From the NCBI GenBank assembly GCA_003649665.1, contig QMSL01000076.1, positions 1 to 6,659 on the forward strand: a DNA stretch of 6,659 bases, in the 5' to 3' direction. Shown piece after piece: positions 1-4,825 of the stretch; the first letter of the stretch is position 1, and each line of letters begins with the position of its first letter. Position numbers and translations under genes: made by a program. Under the pieces are notes generated by a model that searched no databases, was not told where the DNA came from, and was given only the letters and a program-made list of their open reading frames with translations. This DNA is from Thermoprotei archaeon (GTDB lineage: Archaea > Thermoproteota > Thermoprotei > QMSL01 > B3-G16).

Positions 1-903
1 GAAAACGTGAACCTTTTCCGCAAACTTAAGTCTCTTGACTTCCCCAGAGATATACTTTAGCTTAACTACCGTACTATTTAGCAGAAGAGGGGAGGGAACA
101 TAAAGTATAGGGATCTCATATCGCTCAGCAAGTTCCTTTAGTATGATGGATGCACTCGCCCTGATTGGAATCTGAACTGCCACGAGCTTTACTTCACCAT
201 TAGCTATTGCGGATTCTAGTATCTCTATATCCTTAGGAGTAGCAGGTATTCCATGTTCCTTTATTACTAGATACTTTATCTTGAAGCCTATCCAGGAGAT
301 AGCATATTGAAGCGAAGGCATATCTATAGCGATGGTAACATTCAATTTAGGAGTCTCCTTCAACAAACTATCGATCTCACTCAGCACCTTGACCATATTT
401 TTCTCGTATACGTCGGAACATTCAGGTCTAAGCTTAGAAAACACATTACATAGGTACTCAATGAAGATTTTAAAGTTTATAGGATCGTAAATGGGCATGT
501 GGAAATTGTACTCCCCTGTAACTGGATTCTTGAATATCCTGATTCCAGGGATCCTTGGAATTTCTATTAACACCCCTTTAAGCTCTCCCTTACCATAAAG
601 CTCCCTTATCTTAAGCTCAAATGGAGCATGGGCTGTAGATACTATTACATCTGCTCTCTTAAGGCTTACCACGTTTTCAGGAGTTAGTTGGTAGCTATGA
701 GGATCAACTCCAGGAGGGGCTATTGAGACTATTACGTCATCCTTACAGGCAATTAATGCCACATCATACTTTAAGTTAGGAAACGTGACTACGATATATA
801 AGCCGTGACCACTAGCATCCTGTGCTACTATAGTAGGAGTGAGGGAGAGGGACACGAGTATGATTGATGTAAGCATGATTAGGGATAGCATCCATGATCT
901 CAA
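1..903 (-). CDS. Metal ABC transporter substrate-binding protein, ZnuA/TroA-like (partial, C-terminus off the left edge)
   Basis: I found this by reading the minus strand: the frame is open for 301 codons from a TTG at 903-901 to base 1, with no stop. The protein should capture a divalent metal (Zn, Mn or similar) outside the cell for an ABC importer. Residues 1-28 form a signal peptide (R2, hydrophobic stretch 6-21, likely cut near VAQ at 26-28). The cluster A-1 / SBP_bac_9 landmarks are PHSYQLTPENV at 68-78 with H69, the RADVIVST strand at 83-90, and H135 with YDPIN at 139-143, matching the family's HxWLDPxN. The ATPKD and NGEVKLVAVQ segments match the C-lobe. The third His expected about five residues before Y200 is Met195 (Asp194 precedes it), and the usual C-lobe Asp is Pro270. 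There is no His-rich loop. The TTG start has GGAGGG (915-910) 6 nt upstream; the in-frame ATG at 891 lacks such a site. Only a few residues are probably missing. The permease may lie further left. Confidence 0.85.
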   Translation of the reverse strand, partial: MRSWMLSLIMLTSIILVSLSLTPTIVAQDASGHGLYIVVTFPNLKYDVALIACKDDVIVSIAPPGVDPHSYQLTPENVVSLKRADVIVSTAHAPFELKIRELYGKGELKGVLIEIPRIPGIRIFKNPVTGEYNFHMPIYDPINFKIFIEYLCNVFSKLRPECSDVYEKNMVKVLSEIDSLLKETPKLNVTIAIDMPSLQYAISWIGFKIKYLVIKEHGIPATPKDIEILESAIANGEVKLVAVQIPIRASASIILKELAERYEIPILYVPSPLLLNSTVVKLKYISGEVKRLKFAEKVHVF

Positions 904-997
904 GTATATCCCTCCATGTGCACACTTCAAGATATAAACTAAAATATATGTGCATAAATAAATCTATCGAACTATGCGAAAATAGGGGTGTGGGACA
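904..997. promoter_or_regulatory. Divergent promoter region of the metal ABC transporter genes
   Basis: This 94-bp AT-rich gap separates the two divergent ABC genes. For the plus gene, a TATA-like ATAAATAAAT at 954-963 predicts a transcript start near 985, a leader of about 13 nt, and a GGGGTG ribosome site at 985-990. For the minus gene, an A/T box at 949-940 predicts a start near 919, just ahead of its GGAGGG site. The perfect palindrome TGTGCACA at 917-924 lies over that predicted minus start and could be an operator, though it is short. A shared regulator for both arms of the importer is inferred, not shown. Confidence 0.5.
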
Positions 998-1774
998 ATG
1001 GAGGAGCATAATGTCGTACTTAAGGACATCACAGTAATGTATGATTCTGAAGTGATACTGAAGGACTTGACAGTAGAATTCAAGGGACCTGGTTTAATAC
1101 AAGTACTTGGCCCAAATGGAGCTGGAAAGACAACATTATTTAGAACTATACTAGGACTGGTACGACCAGTGAGAGGAGAAGTTATAATAGACGGAGAGGA
1201 CGTCACAGGCAATCCATTAAAGGCTGGAGCGTTAATAGGATATGTACCACAGTTAGCGTTTAATGAGAGGGAAGAATATCCAGTATCCGCATGGGAATAT
1301 GTTCTCATGTCACGTCAACTACATAAGAGATGGCCACGACTTAAGTCAAAGGATGATGTTCAAATAGTTAAGATGACTCTCGAAATGGTAGGACTTGAAA
1401 GAGAGGCATGGAATAAATCATTATGGGAACTTAGCGGAGGACAGCGCCAACGGGTGCTCATAGCAAGGGCTTTAGTTCATAATCCACCAATACTGCTAAT
1501 GGATGAACCACTTTCTAGCATAGATCCTATAGGCAAAGTGGAATTAGCGGAACTCATAGGAAAAATAGCGAAGTATAGATTAGTCGTAGTTGCCACACAT
1601 GATCCAACATTACTTTTACCGTATACGAAGGAGGTGCTATTATTGAATAGACAGTTCTACATGATGGGAACGCCCGATGAAGTGCTTAAGTTAGAGAGTT
1701 TAAGGATAATATATGGAGATGCAGCAATTCACCTTAGTGAACATGTACATATAAGCGATTCTCATTATAGGTAG
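998..1774 (+). CDS. Metal ABC transporter ATP-binding protein (ZnuC/MntB family)
   Basis: This 258-residue ATPase powers uptake of a divalent metal through an inner-membrane ABC importer. All nucleotide-binding motifs are intact: Walker A GPNGAGKT (38-45), Q-loop Q85, signature LSGGQ (145-149), Walker B ILLMDE (165-170), D-loop near D176 and switch His201 in ATHD. The YPVSAWEYV stretch (94-102) after the Q-loop fits the coupling region of the Zn/Mn-type subfamily, and the length is normal for it. The last 14 residues carry four His (245, 249, 251, 256), a tail often seen in metal-importer ATPases and possibly metal-sensing. The ATG start is supported by GGGGTG 7 nt upstream, and no in-frame start lies closer. 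The divergent binding-protein gene at 1-903 supports the metal assignment. No permease follows: the next gene is an antiporter with its own promoter. The metal cannot be told from sequence. Confidence 0.93.
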   Translation: MEEHNVVLKDITVMYDSEVILKDLTVEFKGPGLIQVLGPNGAGKTTLFRTILGLVRPVRGEVIIDGEDVTGNPLKAGALIGYVPQLAFNEREEYPVSAWEYVLMSRQLHKRWPRLKSKDDVQIVKMTLEMVGLEREAWNKSLWELSGGQRQRVLIARALVHNPPILLMDEPLSSIDPIGKVELAELIGKIAKYRLVVVATHDPTLLLPYTKEVLLLNRQFYMMGTPDEVLKLESLRIIYGDAAIHLSEHVHISDSHYR

Positions 1775-1847
1775 TTAAGATAAAAATGAGTACAATTAAG
1801 ACGTTAGGTCAAGTTCTTAGCCTCATTCATTAGTGATGAGCGAAAGG

Positions 1848-1887
1848 TTTATTTACTTCGCACCTTAAAATTAGGTGCCTTTAGGAG
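1848..1887 (+). promoter_or_regulatory. Antiporter promoter with a palindromic candidate operator and SD site
   Basis: A TATA-like TTTATTTA at 1848-1855 predicts transcription from about 1879. Across and just before that point lies an inverted repeat, GCACCT (1860-1865), 7-nt AT spacer, AGGTGC (1873-1878), with all six pairs matching. This is a usual place for an archaeal repressor site. An AGGAG ribosome site follows at 1883-1887. The promoter separates the antiporter from the ATPase gene upstream, so the two are probably not one operon. The regulator and its signal are unknown; a short leader hairpin is the alternative reading. Confidence 0.45.
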
Positions 1888-1891
1888 TTCG

Positions 1892-3022
1892 TTGTCTATG
1901 ACTTACTCGTTACTGTCAGTAGGGCTTGTGCTAGTGGTGGCACTGATAACATCCCTGCTATCGAAGAGGATAAAAGTTCCGATAGTAGTGTTAGAAATAG
2001 TCATAGGAATATTACTGGGCAACTCATGGCTTGGCATCTTAGGCGAGGATGTCTACTTGAACTTCTTCTCGAATTTAGGGCTAATATTCCTATTATTCCT
2101 TGCAGGCCTGGAGATGGGAATTAAGATGTTTAAAAGAGAGAGCCTTTTAATAGCCTTAGCCTCATTTGGAACTCCATTCATTATAGGTATGATTCTTGGT
2201 AGGATCTACGAAATAAGTCCTCTGCTTATAGGTGTCTTGCTCTCAACTACATCAGTAGGAGTGGTGTTATCAGTAGTCAGAGAGCTGGAGCTAACTGAGG
2301 AGATAAGAGATATAATATTGGAGTCGTCCTTAATGGTTGATGCATTGAGTATGTTTGCATTAACGGTCTCCCTTGAGGCAGAGAAGGGAACTTCATGTTC
2401 ATCAATACTTCTTTCATCATTATCAGCTCTTGCATTATTCGCAATTCCAGTACTCGTGAGGAGGACTAGAATTAAGAAATACCTATCGAAGTGGCTCGCA
2501 ACGGAATCTCACTTTAAGCACGAGGTTAGATTCTGTCTTGCACTTACCGTGATAATAGCTGGTCTATTTGAAATATTGGGCTTTCACGCGATTTTAGGCT
2601 CCTTTCTAGCAGGCCTAATAATATCGGAGGTCACTGAAGAAGGAGACGCGCTTAGAGAGAAGCTACTTGGCCTCGGCTATGGATTTTTCATCCCGTTCTT
2701 CTTTGTAATAGCTGGTGCAGTGGTTAACATACCTTTACTAGCAGAAGGAGGGAAAATAAGTTTAATACCAGCATTATTAATTGCAGGACTTGGGGGAAAG
2801 ATATTGGGAGTAGGCATCACATCAAAGTTACTAGGAATTCCAAGTAATACAAGCCTAGGCATAGGTACGTTACATAGTGCTAGACTAAGCCTCATTATAG
2901 CTGGGGCTAAGCTAGGACTCGATTTAGGACTTCTAACACAACCCATATACTCAGCTATAGTAATATTTTCGCTCATTACAGTCATAATATCGCCTATGAT
3001 AGCTAAAGCAATAATGCGATGA
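1892..3022 (+). CDS. CPA2-type cation/proton antiporter (NapA/Kef-like membrane domain only)
   Basis: This 376-residue integral membrane protein has about 12 hydrophobic segments and should exchange Na+ or K+ for protons. Family landmarks in order are LAGLEM (70-75), STTSVGVVLSVVREL (118-132), the substrate-site helix around D150, FLAGLIIS (238-245), PFFFVIAGAVVN (268-279), K303 in the GGKILG helix, and R331. D150 aligns with the essential second Asp of the NapA-type DD pair, but the preceding residue is Val, where electrogenic exchangers have Asp, CPA1 has Asn and Kef has Gln. The RGE motif reads RLS at 331-333. There is no C-terminal RCK/TrkA-N domain, unlike full Kef channels. The start is uncertain: TTG 1892 lies 4 nt after AGGAG, and ATG 1898 lies 10 nt after it. 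The TTG call adds two residues. The cation and the electrogenicity are unknown. Confidence 0.88.
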   Translation: MSMTYSLLSVGLVLVVALITSLLSKRIKVPIVVLEIVIGILLGNSWLGILGEDVYLNFFSNLGLIFLLFLAGLEMGIKMFKRESLLIALASFGTPFIIGMILGRIYEISPLLIGVLLSTTSVGVVLSVVRELELTEEIRDIILESSLMVDALSMFALTVSLEAEKGTSCSSILLSSLSALALFAIPVLVRRTRIKKYLSKWLATESHFKHEVRFCLALTVIIAGLFEILGFHAILGSFLAGLIISEVTEEGDALREKLLGLGYGFFIPFFFVIAGAVVNIPLLAEGGKISLIPALLIAGLGGKILGVGITSKLLGIPSNTSLGIGTLHSARLSLIIAGAKLGLDLGLLTQPIYSAIVIFSLITVIISPMIAKAIMR

Positions 3023-3082
3023 ACACCTCCCAACGTAACAGTTCTCACTTCAAATCAGCATTGTTGAATTATGAACAAGTAA

Positions 3083-3102
3083 TGACCTCGACCATGAGGT
3101 AA
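3083..3102. repeat. Inverted repeat TGACCTC-N6-GAGGTAA
   Basis: Half-sites at 3083-3089 and 3096-3102 share the inverted core ACCTC/GAGGT. The element ends immediately upstream of the TATA-like box that precedes the C/D box RNA. A second copy with the same two 7-mers in opposite orientation and a 2-nt spacer lies at 3503-3518. It may be a regulator site; nothing in the sequence names the regulator. Confidence 0.35.
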
Positions 3103-3114
3103 AGTTAAAAAATA
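3101..3114 (+). promoter_or_regulatory. TATA-like promoter of the C/D box sRNA
   Basis: The purine-rich segment AAAGTTAAAAAATA resembles an archaeal BRE plus TATA box. Its centre near 3109 predicts a transcript start about 3134-3137, which is 3-6 nt before the C box. This is the spacing expected for an independently transcribed archaeal guide RNA and supports the RNA call. Confidence 0.45.
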
Positions 3115-3134
3115 AACCTTATGGACTAATATGA

Positions 3135-3190
3135 TGGTAATGATGACTTACCCGCCCTGAAGAAGTGATGAAACACACCCTTACTGAGCT
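3135..3190 (+). ncRNA. C/D box sRNA guiding 2'-O-methylation
   Basis: The four boxes occur in order with archaeal spacing: C box ATGATGA (3140-3146), 10-nt guide, D' box CTGA (3157-3160), 4-nt linker, C' box GTGATGA (3165-3171), 12-nt guide (3172-3183), D box CTGA (3184-3187). Such RNAs bind L7Ae, Nop5 and fibrillarin and direct 2'-O-methylation of the target base paired to the fifth nucleotide upstream of D or D'. The D' guide CTTACCCGCC contains 8 nt complementary to CGGGUAAG of the conserved helix-71 loop in 23S rRNA (my recollection of that sequence). That places the modified base near G1949 in E. coli numbering. I recognise no target for the D guide. No strong terminal stem is visible, which is common in archaea. 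The ends are estimates. Confidence 0.72.
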
Positions 3191-3251
3191 AGGCGATGAC
3201 CGGTGGCCTCCCTGCCTGAAAAATGATGAATGGAGACCTCGGGGGAGCCTA
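3190..3251 (+). ncRNA. Possible second, degenerate C/D box-like RNA in tandem
   Basis: This begins 2 nt after the D box of the preceding sRNA. A CTGA (3216-3219) and a perfect ATGATGA (3223-3229), separated by AAA, form a good internal D'/C' motif. A 5-bp stem TAGGC (3190-3194) / GCCTA (3247-3251) would close the ends, followed by a near-C box GCGATGA (3193-3199). There is no CTGA before the closing strand, and the guides would be 16 nt and about 17 nt, longer than usual. An alternative pairing, CTCCC (3208-3212) with GGGAG (3243-3247), is also possible. It could be a decayed guide RNA, an unusual L7Ae-binding RNA, or a 3' extension of the first RNA. Confidence 0.3.
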
Positions 3252-3253
3252 AA

Positions 3254-3263
3254 TTATATAAAA
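3254..3263. promoter_or_regulatory. Strong TATA-like sequence inside the non-coding region
   Basis: TTATATAAAA is the best TATA match in this gap. Read on the plus strand it predicts a transcript starting near 3284-3290, which would include the hairpin at 3293-3308. Read on the minus strand it would start a transcript near 3230, antisense to the guide-RNA region. No coding region follows on either strand, so if it is used the product is non-coding. Confidence 0.3.
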
Positions 3264-3292
3264 TTAAGCTCAGTCCAGGAGGATTCTTCATC

Positions 3293-3308
3293 TGCTGGAA
3301 TCCCAGCA
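3293..3308. other. Perfect 6-bp hairpin (TGCTGG/CCAGCA)
   Basis: TGCTGG (3293-3298) and CCAGCA (3303-3308) pair around an AATC loop. An outer 4-bp pairing GTCC (3273-3276) / GGAC (3318-3321) could enclose it. On the minus strand the hairpin sits between a C box-like ATGATGA (3330-3324) and a CTGA (3273-3270). I cannot assign it to a known RNA family. No downstream T-run is present, so it is not an obvious terminator. Confidence 0.35.
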
Positions 3309-3390
3309 TCTAGGTCGGGACGTTCATCATAGCAAGCCTACTCTCTTAAAACAGACCTTAACGCCCTAATAAGATGTTGTGAGCGTTACT

Positions 3391-3398
3391 ATTTAAAG
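3391..3398 (+). promoter_or_regulatory. TATA-like box before the GC-rich structured element
   Basis: ATTTAAAG lies about 26 bp before the GGGGAGC at 3419-3425, the distance expected between an archaeal TATA box and a transcript start. No protein gene starts within reach: the next one is at 3660 and has its own closer box. It therefore points to a small RNA. Confidence 0.35.
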
Positions 3399-3404
3399 CA
3401 AAAT

Positions 3405-3474
3405 GTGGGCGATGGGGCGGGGAGCAAGTCTGCGCCATTCATCCTCCGCCATACGGCGGCGTTATGGCACAAGG
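3405..3474 (+). ncRNA. GC-rich structured element, possible small RNA with an H/ACA-like end
   Basis: By hand count 43 of the 64 bases at 3405-3468 are G or C, far above the surrounding DNA; in AT-rich hyperthermophiles such islands usually mark structured RNA. A stem CCGCC (3446-3450) / GGCGG (3455-3459) has an ATAC loop. Below it, GCCAT (3434-3438) pairs with ATGGC (3464-3468) across an internal loop of 7 and 4 nt. ACA follows directly at 3469-3471. This resembles one H/ACA hairpin with a pocket and ACA box, but the pocket-to-ACA distance (9 nt) is shorter than the usual 14-16 and no kink-turn is visible. CCGCC could instead pair with GGCGG at 3416-3420. The strand follows the TATA box at 3391. 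It does not match tRNA, SRP or RNase P signatures I know. Confidence 0.4.
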
Positions 3475-3659
3475 AATGTCCCTACTTAGGAGTATTTAAG
3501 CATTACCTCTTGAGGTCAACATAAGACATTTAAAGTTGGTGAAGAATGGGATGCCGACAGTTAAGAGAATAGTTCATACGACATAACAACGCATTTATGA
3601 CTCTCCTTCAAGTTCAATAAGTTAAAACCCTGTAGACCATAAGTTATCTAGGAAGGCCT
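3472..3659. other. Remainder of the intergenic region: second inverted repeat and lyase promoter
   Basis: I see no coding frame or RNA here. At 3503-3518 is TTACCTC-TT-GAGGTCA, the reverse-orientation partner of the repeat at 3083-3102. A further A/T box, ATTTAAAG, is at 3528-3535. Nearer the lyase gene, AATAAGTTAAAA (3616-3627) is the likely TATA region, predicting a transcript start near 3648. AGGAAGG (3650-3656) is the ribosome site, 3 nt before the ATG. Confidence 0.4.
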
Positions 3660-4799
3660 ATGGCTAAGGGTGATGTAATAAAGTTAAAAGCTCATCATTT
3701 TAAGGATGAGGTCACGGGAACTGAGGTCATCCGTTTAACGGACAACATTGGAGATACCATACATCCCTATTTCACACAACCGCTCTTCTCATCGGATGGA
3801 GAGACGATACTAGTTGTCTCCAATAGGACTGGCTGGTGGCAACTTTATAGATTAGACATACCAGATGCTGAAATGCAACAATTAACCGAGGATGCTGATA
3901 TCAAACCTCAATGTCCATGCCTCGACGGGAAGAAGATGATAGCGTACTACTGGGACGGCAGATATCTTAAATCAGTTGATCTAGAGACGCTAGAAGTCGA
4001 CATGATATATGTTACTCCACAGGGCTTCAAGCCAGGCATTCTATCGCTAAGTAGCGATGGTAGGTACCTTGCCTTTGCTTATACAGAGAAAGTAAGCCTT
4101 AGTACATTGAAGGGAAGAGCGTATTCCGGATTCCTAGAACATATGTTCTTAAGGCCTAGAAGCGTCGTAATGGTCATCGATTTGAAGAGAGGGGAGGCTA
4201 TACCAGCTTGGGGAGAGAACGCCTGGATATCACATGTGAACATATGTCCTACCAATCCTGATATAGTCCTCTTCTGTCACGAAGGGCCTTGGCACTTAGT
4301 ACAGAGGATGTGGGTAGTAAGGGTTAGCACACATGAGGTATGGCCTCTAGTAAAGCAACGCAGATATGTTGAACGCGTAGGTCATGAATTCTTCATGCCT
4401 AATGGAACAGTGGTTGCACAGTACGGGAGACGAAGCACGCCTTCATCTAACGATTGGGTTTATTATGATCTCTTCGTAAAGCCCGATGGATCGGGACTGA
4501 GAATGTATAAATATCCCTGGTTGCCGCCAGCACATATTAAGACGAATAGTAAGGGGGATAAGGCAGTTGGCGATAGGTGCTATCCAAATCCTTCATTTAA
4601 GGAAGGACATGCATACATAGGCCTTGTGGAATACCTAAAAGATGGTAAAGTTAACCTTAAACCCCTTTGTAGACACGACACGTCATGGAATACGCAAGAG
4701 ACACACCCTCATCCGATATTCACTCCAGACGATAAGAATGTAATATTTGTCTCGGATAGGGAGGGTAACTGTAACGTCTACATGGTACCTGTTGATTGA
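3660..4799 (+). CDS. ogl: Oligogalacturonate lyase (polysaccharide lyase family 22)
   Basis: This 379-residue enzyme should cleave short galacturonate oligomers by metal-dependent beta-elimination in the cytoplasm, giving monomers that feed the KDG pathway. It has no signal peptide, and its length is close to bacterial Ogl (about 388). The fold would be a seven-bladed beta-propeller, and repeated SSDG/TPDDK-type blade turns are visible (44-47, 131-134, 355-359). The PL22 active site is complete: QETHPHP gives metal ligands Q346, H349 and H351, H292 in PPAHIKTN is the fourth ligand, H242 in VGHEFFMPNG is the expected catalytic base, and R216 in VQRMW binds substrate. These assignments come from my memory of the Yersinia enterocolitica enzyme. 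NICPTNPDIVLFCHEGPW (194-211) is also a family signature. Seven Cys, including CPC at 85-87, may form disulfides, as in many crenarchaeal cytosolic proteins. No other pectin gene is in the window. Confidence 0.93.
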   Translation: MAKGDVIKLKAHHFKDEVTGTEVIRLTDNIGDTIHPYFTQPLFSSDGETILVVSNRTGWWQLYRLDIPDAEMQQLTEDADIKPQCPCLDGKKMIAYYWDGRYLKSVDLETLEVDMIYVTPQGFKPGILSLSSDGRYLAFAYTEKVSLSTLKGRAYSGFLEHMFLRPRSVVMVIDLKRGEAIPAWGENAWISHVNICPTNPDIVLFCHEGPWHLVQRMWVVRVSTHEVWPLVKQRRYVERVGHEFFMPNGTVVAQYGRRSTPSSNDWVYYDLFVKPDGSGLRMYKYPWLPPAHIKTNSKGDKAVGDRCYPNPSFKEGHAYIGLVEYLKDGKVNLKPLCRHDTSWNTQETHPHPIFTPDDKNVIFVSDREGNCNVYMVPVD

Positions 4800-4825
4800 A
4801 GAGAATGAGAGAAAAACACTTCATT
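4800..4825. terminator. Convergent gene ends with a candidate T-run terminator
   Basis: The lyase (plus) and deacetylase (minus) genes end only 26 bp apart. On the minus strand the spacer reads as a T5 run (AAAAA at 4812-4816 on plus) soon after the deacetylase stop, fitting archaeal intrinsic termination. On the plus strand a T-rich stretch begins at 4820 and extends into the end of the deacetylase gene. No hairpin is needed or seen. Confidence 0.4.

Noticed and set aside
812..1009. 65-codon minus-strand frame across the ABC promoter region
   Set aside because: It overlaps the signal-peptide region of the binding protein in another frame and crosses the divergent promoter; the 1-903 frame has clear family motifs and a good ribosome site.
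964..1308. 114-codon minus-strand frame
   Set aside because: It is opposite the first 100 codons of the ABC ATPase, whose Walker A lies there; the antisense product has no recognisable domain.
1786..1833. 15-codon ATG frame after the ATPase gene
   Set aside because: It is very short, has no ribosome site or recognisable sequence, and precedes the antiporter promoter; chance explains it.
2677..3048. 123-codon minus-strand frame
   Set aside because: It is the antisense of the antiporter's last helices and shows no domain of its own.
3265..3330. tRNA-like string (AAGCTCAGTCC resembling a D-arm, GAATCCCAGC resembling a T-arm 3' half)
   Set aside because: There is no seven-base anticodon loop, no TTCRANY T-loop and no acceptor pairing. 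At most it is a remnant, and I cannot support that.
3349..3471. RNase P or SRP RNA in the GC-rich stretch
   Set aside because: The conserved blocks I know for these RNAs are missing, and the element is much too short.
3023..3659. CRISPR array or insertion sequence in the 637-bp gap
   Set aside because: There are no regularly spaced direct repeats, no transposase frame and no long terminal inverted repeats.
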